From positions 104,821 through 168,820 of the forward strand of contig NZ_LXFU01000046.1 in NCBI RefSeq assembly GCF_001657485.1: a DNA stretch of 64,000 nucleotides, read 5' to 3'. The number at the start of each line of letters is the position of its first letter. Within the stretch, counting starts at the first letter, position 1. The DNA comes from Rhizobium sp. WYCCWR10014 (GTDB taxonomy: Bacteria > Pseudomonadota > Alphaproteobacteria > Rhizobiales > Rhizobiaceae). The notes below the pieces were generated by a model that saw only the letters and a program-made list of their open reading frames with translations, was not told the DNA's origin and did not search any database. The position numbers were made by a program, and so were the translations under genes. Of the stretch, positions 1 to 8,330 are shown piece after piece.

Positions 1-282
1 CAGCATCGGCACGTGATAGCCAAGCTGCTCGACGAGCACGTCCTCGAAAACCTCGGCATGCTGGTCGAACAAGGTCTCGACATAGGCGTCGGGCGCCTTG
101 ACCGGCGTTTCGCCGCGGCCCATCGCGGCAATGCGCACGGCCGCACCGCCGTGATCGTCGGGATCGAGTGCCAAGACTTCCTCATAGGCTGCAACGGCGG
201 CGTCGACATCGCCGGCCTTTTCCAGCGCCAGCGCGCGGTTATAGGCCTCGCCAAGAGCTTCTTCGTCGATCTTCTTTGCCAT
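1..282 (-). CDS. TPR-containing SAM methyltransferase, N-terminal part (truncated by window edge)
   Basis: The reading frame starts at an ATG whose complement is at 280-282 and stays open for 94 codons to the window edge, so only the N-terminus is present. The first ~45 residues form a TPR-like helix pair (ALALEKAGDVDAAVAAYEEVLALDPDD), followed by the phrase FDQHAEVFEDVLVEQLGY. That arrangement is typical of COG4976-type predicted methyltransferases, in which a short TPR precedes a class I SAM domain. The catalytic domain lies outside the window, so substrate and activity cannot be judged. A long plus-strand frame over the same bases is its shadow. Confidence 0.75.
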   Translation of the reverse strand, partial: MAKKIDEEALGEAYNRALALEKAGDVDAAVAAYEEVLALDPDDHGGAAVRIAAMGRGETPVKAPDAYVETLFDQHAEVFEDVLVEQLGYHVPML

Positions 283-396
283 CGCAGTCCATCGTCCTTT
301 TGTTTCAGGCATGCGTCTAAGGCGGCTTTCGATGTTTTGCAATGGCGCGATTACGGGCGCAGAATGGCCGAAAAGAAGACCAAGGGAGGAAAGGCC

Positions 397-1122
397 ATGA
401 AAACGGAGCCAGAGAGGACATCATCGGCGAGGGAAGGAGAGACCGGCCGGGCATATCTGCTACCTACGACACCAAATGAGGTCACCAACACGCTCAGCCA
501 TTATTACCGCGGTGAACTCGGGCGGATGACGAGCTGGCGCGACCGCATCGACCGAACGTCCAACTGGGCGATCACCGTGGTCGCCGCACTCCTCTCGGTG
601 TCGCTGTCGACGCCGACCTCGCATCACGGAGTGCTGCTGTTCGGGATGATGCTGGTGACGCTGCTTCTGATGATCGAGGCGCGGCGCTACCGCTTCTTCG
701 ATATCTATCGCGCTCGCATTCGCCAGATCGAGCGCTGCTATTTTGCGCAAATCCTGGCACCCGACGCCAATGCCGGCAGCGAATGGGCGGTGGTGGTCGC
801 CAGAAGCCTGCGCAAGCCGCGCTTCCTGCTCAGCTATCAAGAGGCGATGCACCGCCGGCTCAAACGCAATTACGGCTGGATGTACTTCATCCTGTTGCTC
901 GCCTGGTGCCTGAAGATCTCGACGCCGAAGCTGCAGACGGAGGGCATGCCGGCGCTGCAGGCGCAGTCATGGGCCTATGTCATCGACAATGCCGTGCTCG
1001 GGCCGATTCCCGGCCTTGCGGTCATTGCAGTCGTCATCGCCTTCTATCTCGGCATGCTTGGTTTCGCCTTGCGCCCGGATCGCGACGAAGGCGAATTCGG
1101 CCATGGAGAGGCGCATGTCTGA
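397..1122 (+). CDS. DUF2270 integral membrane protein
   Basis: 241 residues. The DUF2270 (COG5530) signature is clear: NEVTNTLSHYYRGELGRM, then WRDRIDRTSNWAITV and an EARRYRFFDIYRARIRQIE block. Two hydrophobic segments follow the WRDR motif (about residues 55-95), and two more lie near the C-terminus (about 165-185 and 200-225), predicting an inner-membrane protein. I chose ATG 397 because AGGGAGGA lies just upstream; ATG 364 in the same frame has a weaker context. The family's function is unknown. The gene is convergent with usg, and a palindromic repeat fills the space between them. Confidence 0.85.
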   Translation: MKTEPERTSSAREGETGRAYLLPTTPNEVTNTLSHYYRGELGRMTSWRDRIDRTSNWAITVVAALLSVSLSTPTSHHGVLLFGMMLVTLLLMIEARRYRFFDIYRARIRQIERCYFAQILAPDANAGSEWAVVVARSLRKPRFLLSYQEAMHRRLKRNYGWMYFILLLAWCLKISTPKLQTEGMPALQAQSWAYVIDNAVLGPIPGLAVIAVVIAFYLGMLGFALRPDRDEGEFGHGEAHV

Positions 1123-1130
1123 TGCGGCCT

Positions 1131-1225
1131 ACGGCGCCCCGTCTTTTCAGACGCGCCAAGGACGCTGTAGCACTTCGAGTTGCTGCATGATGTCTCGCGA
1201 AAACCGCTCACGGCTTGCGGTATCG
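1131..1225. repeat. Rhizobial palindromic intergenic repeat (RIME-like), copy A
   Basis: The block contains GTCTTTTCAGACGCGCCAAG followed by GACGCTGTAGCACTTCGAG and TTGCTGCATGATG. It matches, with a few changes, the elements at 8148-8253 and 35986-36029. The core forms a hairpin (GCGCC...GACGC and GTCT/AGAC arms). It lies between the convergent ends of the DUF2270 gene and usg. It resembles the Rhizobium-specific intergenic mosaic elements known from R. leguminosarum; that name is from memory and was not verified by alignment. Confidence 0.7.
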
Positions 1226-1238
1226 TGCTCAGAGCCGC

Positions 1239-1505
1239 TCAGTGCAGGATGAACTCGCCCTTCAGTGCCCGCCACTCGGTTGCCGAGATCAGCTTGCGGT
1301 GGATGTAGCGCACCGAATGCAGTGGCCCGTCCAGCTTCTCTTCCCAGAATTTCAGGAAGCCGCGCATTTCAGGAAAGTCGGGGGCGAGGTCGTAATCCTG
1401 CCAGACATAGGTCTGTAGGATCACCGGGTGGTCCGGCAGACGGTAGAGGATCTGGGCGGTCGTCAGACCATAGCCCTTCAGTTGTTTTTCCATGTCCTTG
1501 TGCAT
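1239..1505 (-). CDS. usg: Usg family protein
   Basis: 88 residues. The body GYGLTTAQILYRLPDHPVIL, then TYVWQDYDLAPDFPEMRGFLKFW, matches the small Usg family of alphaproteobacteria, named for its position near trp genes; its function is unknown. The protein is soluble, with no signal peptide or membrane segment. ATG 1505 is used; an internal ATG four codons later (1493) has a closer AAGGAC and is an alternative start. It is convergent with the DUF2270 gene. Its own upstream region (1506-1726) is AT-rich and probably holds the promoter. Confidence 0.75.
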   Translation of the reverse strand: MHKDMEKQLKGYGLTTAQILYRLPDHPVILQTYVWQDYDLAPDFPEMRGFLKFWEEKLDGPLHSVRYIHRKLISATEWRALKGEFILH

Positions 1506-1726
1506 CGTATTCCGCTTCTTCTTGTTCCCACTCGCGCGCTTATTAGCGCTGCATGATATGGAAACATGCGAGTGGTTAACGGAAGCTTTACAGATACTTC
1601 GTAAAAGGACAATTTATTTTTGATATCAATGGTTTGGCAGCATCGTCCCAAGAGTGCTGCCAAATTGGTTTTTGTTTGATGAATGCCATTATCCCAAAGC
1701 CCCGACACAGTTTTTGGCGTCACGCA

Positions 1727-2557
1727 TCAGCGCTTGAGGTGCCGGGTCAAGCGGGCCTCGAACCAGGCCCAGAGATGGCGCAAGGCCTCAACGATGGTGA
1801 GGTAGAAGATCGCCGCCCAGAGATAGGTCTGGTAGTCGAAGGTGCGGGAGAAGGCGTAGCGGGTTTCGCCCATCAGGTCGAGCACGGTGATGATGGCGAC
1901 GACCGCCGAGCCCTTGATCAGCAGGATGATCTCGTTGCCATAAGGTCGAAGTGCGACGATGAGAGCCTGCGGCATGATGATCTTGCGGAAGGCGATGAAC
2001 TTGTGGATGCCCAGAGCATTCGCCGCCTCGTGCTGGCCATGCGGCACGCTTTCGATGGCGCCGCGCAGGATTTCCGCCTGGTAGGCCGCGGTATTTATGG
2101 TCATGGCAAAGAGGCCGCAATACCAGGCATCGCGGAAGAACCACCAGATGCCGACGGCCTCAAGCTGCGGTCGGAATATGCCGAGGCCGTAATAGACCAG
2201 GAACAGTTGGGCGAGCAGCGGCGTGCCGCGGAAGAAATAGATGTAGCCGTAAGCCAGCGCATTCAGCAGCCGGTTCTTTGACATGCGCGCCACGGCAAGC
2301 GGCAGCGATAGGATGGCGCCGCAGATGACGGAAATGAAAACGAGGCTCAACGTTATCCAGAGACCATGTAGGTAACGCGGCCCGTAGCGGGCGAATTTTT
2401 CGGGATCCCAGCCGTTGACGACGGAGATCACCAGCAGCGCGCCCAATACAACCCAGACGCCGACGAGAATATAGCCGACTACGCGCGCCGGCGTCATCGG
2501 CTTCATCACCTCGCGGGGTGCTGGCTGCGGCGGGATCAGCGTTTCGGCGTAGCTCAT
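1727..2557 (-). CDS. Polar amino-acid ABC transporter permease (HisM/ArtM type)
   Basis: 276 residues from the ATG whose complement is 2555-2557. That ATG overlaps the stop of the preceding permease (ATGA), which indicates translational coupling and excludes the longer frame. Membrane segments begin near residue 20 and continue through about 265. The RYLHGLWITLSLVFISVICG block and the EAA loop (HEAANALGIHKFIAFRKIIMP) place it in the His/Arg/Lys/octopine permease family. It is the last gene of the operon binding protein - HisQ-type - HisM-type. No ATPase gene adjoins it, so the ATP-binding partner must be encoded elsewhere. Substrate class is inferred from family only. Confidence 0.88.
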   Translation of the reverse strand: MSYAETLIPPQPAPREVMKPMTPARVVGYILVGVWVVLGALLVISVVNGWDPEKFARYGPRYLHGLWITLSLVFISVICGAILSLPLAVARMSKNRLLNALAYGYIYFFRGTPLLAQLFLVYYGLGIFRPQLEAVGIWWFFRDAWYCGLFAMTINTAAYQAEILRGAIESVPHGQHEAANALGIHKFIAFRKIIMPQALIVALRPYGNEIILLIKGSAVVAIITVLDLMGETRYAFSRTFDYQTYLWAAIFYLTIVEALRHLWAWFEARLTRHLKR

Positions 2558-3360
2558 CGACGGATCTCCGATCGCTTGGCCCAACGCTCGACATAGACGA
2601 GCAGAAAGGAGGAGAGGATGGCGAGCACCAGATAGAGGCAACAGGCCAGACCATAGAAAAAGAAGGGTTCCTTGGTCACCCGCACGGCGACGCTCGTCTG
2701 CCGCAGGATATCGGCAAGGCTGATGATCGAGACGTAGGAGGTGTCCTTCAGCAGCACCATCCAGAGATTTGTCAGGCCCGGCAGCGCGATGCGCACGAGT
2801 TGCGGCAGGATGATCAGGCGTAGCGTGCGGCCGCTATGCAGCCCAAGCGCGTCGCCTGCCTCATATTGCCCCTTGGGAATGGCGCGGAAGGCCGAGAGCA
2901 GCACTTCCGAACAGTAGGCGGAGAAGACGACCGAAAGCGCGATGACACCGGCGAAGAAGGCGTTGATCTCGACCGGTGGTCCGTCATAACCGACGAAGGT
3001 CAGCATCGACTGGATCAGCATCTGCATGCCGTAATAGATGATGAAGAGCGTCAGAAGCTCCGGCAGGCCGCGAAAGATCGTCGTGTAGATACCTGCCGCC
3101 AGCCGCAGCGGCTTTTCCTCCGACTGCTGGCCGAGCGCCACCAGGAAGCCGATGGCGAGCCCGATCGGCAGGGTGACGATCGCCACCGAAACGGTGACCT
3201 GCAGGCCAAGCGCGATCTCGTCGCCCCAGCCGGTATCACCGCAGGCAAGGATCGTCGACTGACCTAACCAGGTAAAGATGCCAACGGGTCCGCACAGCGG
3301 ATCGAAAATGTGCACAATCCAGCTCCAGAAGGAGCCCAGCGCGGAAAATAATCCGCCCAT
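2554..3360 (-). CDS. Polar amino-acid ABC transporter permease (HisQ type)
   Basis: 268 residues. The hydrophobic segments and the GLQVTVSVAIVTLPIGLAIG stretch are typical of HisQ/OccQ permeases. The EAA loop is YEAGDALGLHSGRTLRLIILPQ. A Shine-Dalgarno GAGGGG precedes ATG 3360. Its stop overlaps the next permease start. On the minus strand it is preceded by the binding-protein gene, with an intrinsic terminator in the 113-bp gap, so expression probably depends on readthrough. It should form a heterodimer with the 1727-2557 product in the inner membrane. Confidence 0.88.
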   Translation of the reverse strand: MGGLFSALGSFWSWIVHIFDPLCGPVGIFTWLGQSTILACGDTGWGDEIALGLQVTVSVAIVTLPIGLAIGFLVALGQQSEEKPLRLAAGIYTTIFRGLPELLTLFIIYYGMQMLIQSMLTFVGYDGPPVEINAFFAGVIALSVVFSAYCSEVLLSAFRAIPKGQYEAGDALGLHSGRTLRLIILPQLVRIALPGLTNLWMVLLKDTSYVSIISLADILRQTSVAVRVTKEPFFFYGLACCLYLVLAILSSFLLVYVERWAKRSEIRR

Positions 3361-3417
3361 GCGAGAATTCCCCTCACGGCTTTTGCCGTTTTAATCTTGC
3401 CATCTTTGTCAAACAAA

Positions 3418-3446
3418 AATGGCGGAAGAGCAAGCCTCCCGCCATT
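3418..3446 (-). terminator. Intrinsic terminator/attenuator inside the amino-acid transporter operon
   Basis: Read on the minus strand, AATGGCGG (3446-3439), a 13-nt loop and CCGCCATT (3425-3418) form an 8-bp stem, directly followed by TTTGTTT. It lies between the binding-protein stop (3474) and the first permease start (3360). Partial termination here would give excess binding protein over permease, a common design. Confidence 0.75.
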
Positions 3447-3473
3447 ACCTTCATCGGCCGGATAGCGAATTTC

Positions 3474-4247
3474 TTATTCGCCGTAAACGTCGAAGTCGAA
3501 GTACTTGTCCTGGATCTTCTTGTACTCACCGCTGGCGCGGATCGCAGCGATCGCCGTGTTCAGCTTTTCCCTGAGCGGATCGCCCTGGCGGATAGCAATG
3601 CCTGCGCCGTTTCCGTTGATTTCCTTGTCGACCGGCAGGGTCGTCAGGATCTTGCAGCAAGCGCCGGCGTCGGACTTCACCCATTCGGAGAGAACGACGA
3701 CGTCGTCGATGACGGCGTCGACACGGCCGCTGGCAACGTCGAGCTTGTATTCGTCGGCGGTCGGATAGAGCTTCAGCTCGGTGTCGGCGAGATGCTTCTC
3801 AGCATAGTTGGCGTGCGTCGTGGAGGTCTGCGCGCCGATCACCTTGCCCTTGAGGCCGGCGACGTCGGAGATGGTCGAATCCTTCGGCACGGCAATGGCC
3901 GGCGGGGTGTTGTAGTATTTGTTTGAGAAATCGACGAGCTTCAGACGCTCCGGGGTGATCGACATGGAGGAAACGATCATGTCGAACTTCTTGGCATTCA
4001 GAGCCGGGATGATGCCATCCCAGTCGGTGCTGACGAAGGTGCATTCGGCCTTCATTTCAGCGCAGAGCGCCTTGGTAATGTCGATGTCGAAGCCCTGGAT
4101 TGTGCCACTGGCATCGACGAATTCGAAGGGCGGATAGGTCGAATCGGTGCCGATCACATATTTCTCGCCATCGGCCAAGGCCGAGCCGGCAAAAAGGGAC
4201 ATCGCCGCGATCGAGGCTGCCGCGAAAATACGGGTAGAGTTAAGCAT
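3474..4247 (-). CDS. Periplasmic polar amino-acid-binding protein (HisJ/ArtJ family)
   Basis: 257 residues with a Sec signal peptide (MLNSTRIFAAASIAAMSLFAGSALA, cleavage about residue 25). The mature start YVIGTDSTYPPFEFVDASG, then GFDIDITKALC and DGIIPALNAKKFDMIVSSMS, is the family 3 solute-binding signature of Lys/Arg/Orn/His-type binders. The acidic/aromatic site residues near STYPPFEF and the Arg of SITPERLKLVDFS fit an alpha-amino-acid ligand. GAGAGGATCCTC precedes ATG 4247. It heads the operon with the two permeases. Exact ligand not determinable. Confidence 0.88.
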   Translation of the reverse strand: MLNSTRIFAAASIAAMSLFAGSALADGEKYVIGTDSTYPPFEFVDASGTIQGFDIDITKALCAEMKAECTFVSTDWDGIIPALNAKKFDMIVSSMSITPERLKLVDFSNKYYNTPPAIAVPKDSTISDVAGLKGKVIGAQTSTTHANYAEKHLADTELKLYPTADEYKLDVASGRVDAVIDDVVVLSEWVKSDAGACCKILTTLPVDKEINGNGAGIAIRQGDPLREKLNTAIAAIRASGEYKKIQDKYFDFDVYGE

Positions 4248-4372
4248 GAGGATCCTCTCTGTTGGTAGCCGTCGCTCCTTTTTCTGTTGGGCTGACGGCC
4301 GCAGTTCAACGGTACTGAGACCGCCTTGCGGCGATAATCAGACTTTTTTTCATGGAATTGCAACACAAATCC

Positions 4373-4390
4373 CACCGCAATTGTGCGGTG
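4373..4390. promoter_or_regulatory. Inverted repeat in the divergent promoter region 4248-4577
   Basis: CACCGCA-ATTG-TGCGGTG is a perfect 7-bp inverted repeat with a 4-nt spacer. It lies in the 330-bp gap between the divergently transcribed binding-protein gene and the OmpA-family gene, the only long non-coding stretch in this part. Candidate operator; no regulator gene adjoins it. I see nothing else identifiable in the gap beyond AT-rich promoter-like patches near 4340-4370. Confidence 0.35.
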
Positions 4391-4577
4391 CAAATAGCAG
4401 GCGAGATGAACGCCGGCAGACTGCAACATTCACGCGAGGTTAATCCCCACCTTCCTAGAACCGGAACAAATCGGCGGCTCGGCAATTGCCATTCCGCCGT
4501 TTCGCCTCAATGCGAAGCTAGGGGCGGAACCAGGGCCTTGCGGCCTCAAGAAGCTCAAACAGGATCGAGGAAACCCG

Positions 4578-6785
4578 ATGGGCATGAAATCAAGATTGTT
4601 CGCGAGCGCGGCTTTTCCGTTGCTTTCTCTTTCGCTGGCTCTACAGCCGGCAACGGCGATGGCGGCCGTGCGCGACGTCACGACGCAGGCTTCGGCCGTG
4701 CGGCAAGCCGAGCAGGGCAGCTTCGAGGTGGCGCAGGATGCGCCTTCCGAAGAGGAGTTGCTGAAGAAGAAGCGCAAGCAGCAGGAGGAAGCCCCGGCCG
4801 AACAGGCGCCGGCCGCCGAGAAGCCGGCGCAGCAGGAAGCGCCGGCCGAAAAGCCGAAGGCTGAGCGCAAGGAAGCTCCGGCGCCCGAACCCAAGGCAGC
4901 GCCGGAGGCGCCCAAGGCCGAAGCAGCGCCGAAAGAGGAGCCTGCTCCGCAGCCGGAAAGCAAGCCCGCGCGGAAAGCCAAATCGGAAGCCCGGCCCGAG
5001 GCAAAGCCGGAGGCCGAGCAGCCGGTAACCCAGGAAAAGCCGAAAAAGCCGAAAAAGCAGGAAACGCAGCAGGCCGAGCCCGAACAGCAGCCGGCAGCAA
5101 AGGAAGCTCAGCCGGAAGCCGAGCAGGCGCAGCCCGAAGCCAAACCGGAAGGCGGTAAGCGGGAGAAAGGGCAGGACAAGGCCCAGGGCCGGGATAAAGG
5201 CAAGGGCAAGGCCGAGAAAGAAGCTCAGCCTGCCGCTCCCGAGGCCGTGACGCCGACTGCGGAACAGGCCAAGCCCGAAGCCACGCCTGAGGCAAAACCC
5301 GCCGCCGAGGCGCCGGCCGAGAAAAAGCCGGCAAAGGGTGAGACTGCAGCCCCTGCAGAAAAGGCACCCACAGACAAAGCAATCGAAGGCAAGGCAACCG
5401 AAGGCAAGGCGACCGAGGACAAGGCGGCGGCACCGGAAGCCGTGCCCGCCGAAAAGCCCAAGGATGGCACGGCAGCAAAGCCTGCCGGTGAACAGCCCGC
5501 CGGCGCACAGCCAACCGCTCCCGCAACTGACACTGCCCAGCCACTGCCGGATGCCAGCGGCGGCCAGCAGGTTGAGCAGGCTATTCCGGCACCGGAAAAG
5601 GCTTCGCCCGAGGAGCTGGAGCGCCGCAAGAAGATCGCCGCAGATCCGGCCAAGAGCAGCGAGACCGTCGTGCTGCCCGTGGAGAACGGTGCGGCCGTGC
5701 TCGACAGCGACAAGGATGCGGACCGCAGCAAGGGCCGGGAAGGCCGCCGCGACCGCGACAGGCAGCGCGCCGACAGTCAGGAGGTGAAGGTGCCGACCTC
5801 GGATGCCGATGCACAGGCCGCCACCGGCGGAAAGGCGCCGGCGCCGGTCAAGCTTGAGGCTGTGACGCGCGAGAAGGGCAGGAAGCTCGACGAGCGGCCG
5901 CAATTCGTCCGTCCGGACGGCGCGCGCTTCGACGACCGTGGGAGCGACGACAGCCGTGTGATCATCCAGTACGACAACAGGACGATCGTGCGCGGCGACG
6001 ACGACAGACGTTTCCTGCGCGACGGCGAACGGCCGAGCTACGAAGAGCTGTCCGGCGACCGCTACCGCGAGACGATCACGCGGCCGGAAGGCTATCGCAT
6101 CGTGACGATCCGCAACCGTTACGGCGACATCATCCAGCGGTCGCGCGTCGATGCCCGCGGACGCGAGAGCGTGCTCTATTATTCGCAGGATCTCTATGAC
6201 GATCCCGACCGCGACTATTTCGAGGATCCGGGCGCCGACCTGCCGCCGATGCGGCTGCGCGTACCGCTCAGCGACTACATCATCGACACCCGCAGCGACC
6301 CGAACCGGGACTATTACGAGTTCCTGAGCGAGCCGCCCGTCGAGCCGGTCGAGCGCGTCTATTCGCTGGATGAGGTGAAGTATTCGGCCCGTATCCGCGA
6401 CAAGGTGCGTCGCATCGACCTCGACACGATCACCTTCGCGACCGGCAGCGCCGATATCCCGATGACCCAGGCGCGCACCTTGCGCAAGGTCGCCGACGCG
6501 ATCAGCCAGGTGCTCGAGAAGGATCCGAGTGAAACCTTCCTGATCGAGGGTCATACCGATGCTGTCGGCTCAGACCAGAGCAACCTGATCCTGTCCGACC
6601 AGCGGGCGGAATCGGTCGCCAACGTGCTCTCCGACGTCTACGGCATCGCGCCGGAGAACCTGGCGACGCAGGGCTATGGTGAGAGCTACCTGAAGGTCAA
6701 CACGTCGGCCCCTGAGCAGGAAAACCGCCGCGTCACCATTCGCCGCGTCACGGCACTGGTCCGCCCGGTCGCTGCCAACAAGTAA
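4578..6785 (+). CDS. OmpA-family peptidoglycan-associated protein with long Pro/Glu/Ala/Lys-rich segment
   Basis: 735 residues. A Sec signal peptide covers about residues 1-30 (LFASAAFPLLSLSLALQPATAMA). Residues ~50-325 are low-complexity, built of irregular repeats such as EKPAQQEAPAEKPKAE and PEAKPEAEQP. A mid part rich in Arg/Asp (about 375-560) contains tyrosine-rich RDYYEFLSEPPVEPVE. The C-terminal OmpA domain (about 600-725) has FATGSADI, EGHTDAVGSDQSN and LSDQRAESVANVL, the residues that bind diaminopimelate in peptidoglycan. GAGGAAACCCG precedes ATG 4578. The protein probably spans the periplasm. A strong terminator follows. A 637-codon antisense frame is a GC shadow. Confidence 0.85.
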   Translation: MGMKSRLFASAAFPLLSLSLALQPATAMAAVRDVTTQASAVRQAEQGSFEVAQDAPSEEELLKKKRKQQEEAPAEQAPAAEKPAQQEAPAEKPKAERKEAPAPEPKAAPEAPKAEAAPKEEPAPQPESKPARKAKSEARPEAKPEAEQPVTQEKPKKPKKQETQQAEPEQQPAAKEAQPEAEQAQPEAKPEGGKREKGQDKAQGRDKGKGKAEKEAQPAAPEAVTPTAEQAKPEATPEAKPAAEAPAEKKPAKGETAAPAEKAPTDKAIEGKATEGKATEDKAAAPEAVPAEKPKDGTAAKPAGEQPAGAQPTAPATDTAQPLPDASGGQQVEQAIPAPEKASPEELERRKKIAADPAKSSETVVLPVENGAAVLDSDKDADRSKGREGRRDRDRQRADSQEVKVPTSDADAQAATGGKAPAPVKLEAVTREKGRKLDERPQFVRPDGARFDDRGSDDSRVIIQYDNRTIVRGDDDRRFLRDGERPSYEELSGDRYRETITRPEGYRIVTIRNRYGDIIQRSRVDARGRESVLYYSQDLYDDPDRDYFEDPGADLPPMRLRVPLSDYIIDTRSDPNRDYYEFLSEPPVEPVERVYSLDEVKYSARIRDKVRRIDLDTITFATGSADIPMTQARTLRKVADAISQVLEKDPSETFLIEGHTDAVGSDQSNLILSDQRAESVANVLSDVYGIAPENLATQGYGESYLKVNTSAPEQENRRVTIRRVTALVRPVAANK

Positions 6786-6792
6786 CGATGTT

Positions 6793-6825
6793 GCCCCTCC
6801 CCATTTCCGGGGAGGGGCATTTCGG
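6793..6825 (+). terminator. Terminator after the OmpA-family gene
   Basis: GCCCCTCCCC-ATTTCC-GGGGAGGGGC is a perfect 10-bp stem eight bases after the stop codon, followed by ATTTCGG. The U-tract is weak, but position and stem strength fit a terminator. The remaining bases up to 7020 contain no gene I can support. Confidence 0.7.
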
Positions 6826-7020
6826 TCTTGCTTCTTCTTTCCAAGTGGCTTGAAGGATGGTTGAGAAGTGCGGCTCGCTCTTCTCCCCGGCGGGGCGGTG
6901 CCGGCAGGAGAGCGGATTGTCGTCGATCATCGAGGCATCGCGACGCCTTTAGCGCCTATGCGGGGCTGCCGACGCCACCTATCTTTGAATTCATACTGCC
7001 GTATAAGTTCACGATGCTTC

Positions 7021-8109
7021 TCAGCCCACCGTGTCTCCGGTACTTTTAAGGAAAAAGTGCATTTTTTGGGTATCAATTGGAACGCTAATTCTGTCATCCG
7101 GGCCAACGCGCGATGACGCGTCGATTTGGGCAGTAAAGGCCGCTGACCCGACCTTGCCGATCGCCAGTGTATATGGACCGAGGGGCTCGATATCGGCGAC
7201 CTGAAGGCTCACCGTTGAAACGTTGGGATCCCTAACCATAGTATGCTCCGGTCGGATTCCGAGAACCACCGATTGTCCCACTGCCGCCGAAAGGCGCTCG
7301 GCTTTTTGCGTAGGAACTGCGATGTCGACGTCACCTTCAGCTTGGAAGGCAATTCCACCGGAGTTTTGCACAAGTCGCCCCTCGATGAAATTCATGCTTG
7401 GCGAGCCGATGAAGGCAGCGACAAACAGATTCTTCGGGGATTCATAAAGGGTGATCGGATCAGCGGCCTGCTCGATCCGCCCTTGATTCATAACCACGAC
7501 CCGATCTGCCATCGTCATCGCCTCTACCTGATCGTGTGTAACGTACACGATCGTGGTTTTGAGCCTGCGGTGTAACAGCTTGATTTCTGTTCGCATTTCA
7601 ATGCGCAATTTAGCGTCGAGGTTGGACAGTGGTTCGTCGAACAGGAACACATCCGGCTGACGAACGATCGCCCGGCCAATCGCCACACGTTGGCGTTGGC
7701 CACCTGAGAGCGCATTCGGCTTGCGTTTCAAATAGGCACCGAGATTGAGAATGCGCGCCGCATTTGCAACGGCGGCATCGATGTCCTGCTTCGGCGTTCC
7801 GCGCACCTTCATGCCGTAGCCGATGTTTTCGGCGACTGTCATATGCGGATAGAGCGCGTAATTCTGAAACACCATCGAGCAGTTGCGCAAACCCGGGCGC
7901 AGCGTAGTTACGTCCCGCTCGCCGATACGGATTTCCCCTGATGTCGTCTGTTCCAGACCCGCGATCATCCGCAGGGTGGTTGTCTTCCCGCAGCCGGAAG
8001 GCCCGACAAGAACCACGAATTCCTTGTCGGCAATTGCCAAATCGAGCGGAGGAATGACCTCAACGCTACCAAAGGATTTGGTGACCTGATCCAAACGCAC
8101 CTGGGACAT
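7021..8109 (-). CDS. Sugar ABC transporter ATP-binding protein (UgpC/MalK type)
   Basis: 362 residues. Walker A is GPSGCGKTT (about residue 36), the signature motif is LSGGQRQRVAIGRAI, and Walker B is VFLFDEPLSNLDA, with switch His in THDQVEAMTMADR. The C-terminal ~120 residues form the MOI/TOBE-type regulatory domain (VVLGIRPEHTMV) usual for CUT1 transporters. It is the last gene of the minus-strand pentose island and is separated from the binding-protein gene by a 221-bp gap holding a palindromic repeat. It should energise the permease pair at 9830-11730. Confidence 0.92.
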   Translation of the reverse strand: MSQVRLDQVTKSFGSVEVIPPLDLAIADKEFVVLVGPSGCGKTTTLRMIAGLEQTTSGEIRIGERDVTTLRPGLRNCSMVFQNYALYPHMTVAENIGYGMKVRGTPKQDIDAAVANAARILNLGAYLKRKPNALSGGQRQRVAIGRAIVRQPDVFLFDEPLSNLDAKLRIEMRTEIKLLHRRLKTTIVYVTHDQVEAMTMADRVVVMNQGRIEQAADPITLYESPKNLFVAAFIGSPSMNFIEGRLVQNSGGIAFQAEGDVDIAVPTQKAERLSAAVGQSVVLGIRPEHTMVRDPNVSTVSLQVADIEPLGPYTLAIGKVGSAAFTAQIDASSRVGPDDRISVPIDTQKMHFFLKSTGDTVG

Positions 8110-8147
8110 GCTGTAACCTTTTCATGAGAATTCCATCGCCTGGCCCA

Positions 8148-8253
8148 GCGCATCGGCCCGAAAATCGGAATCGAATTTTCGGAAAACACGATGCGTAGAT
8201 TCAAAGTGTTAGAGCGTCCTTTGTGCGTCCGAAAGGATGCATGGCGCTCTAAG
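8148..8253. repeat. Rhizobial palindromic intergenic repeat (RIME-like), copy B
   Basis: Two hairpin modules. The right one, read on the minus strand, is TTAGAGCGCC...TCCTTTCGGACGC...GGACGCTCTAACACTTTGAA, homologous to copies A and C. The left one pairs CGCATCG with CGATGCG around CGAAAATCGG/TCGAATTTTCGG. The element sits inside a transporter operon, between the binding protein (stop 8331) and the ATPase (start 8109), where it could affect mRNA stability or readthrough. Confidence 0.7.
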
Positions 8254-8330
8254 CGGCGATGGTTTGCTTCTTCTTCGAACGATGTCTAATCCCATCCCGG
8301 CACCGCCGGGATGGGATGTTGAGGACAGGT

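Noticed and set aside
13..396. N-terminal extension of the DUF2270 frame
   Set aside because: Antisense to the TPR methyltransferase gene and not homologous to DUF2270; ATG 397 has the ribosome site.
4641..6554. 637-codon minus-strand open frame opposite the OmpA-family gene
   Set aside because: It is the antisense shadow of the repetitive Pro/Glu/Ala/Lys segment; the translation is Leu/Arg/Gly low-complexity with no family features.
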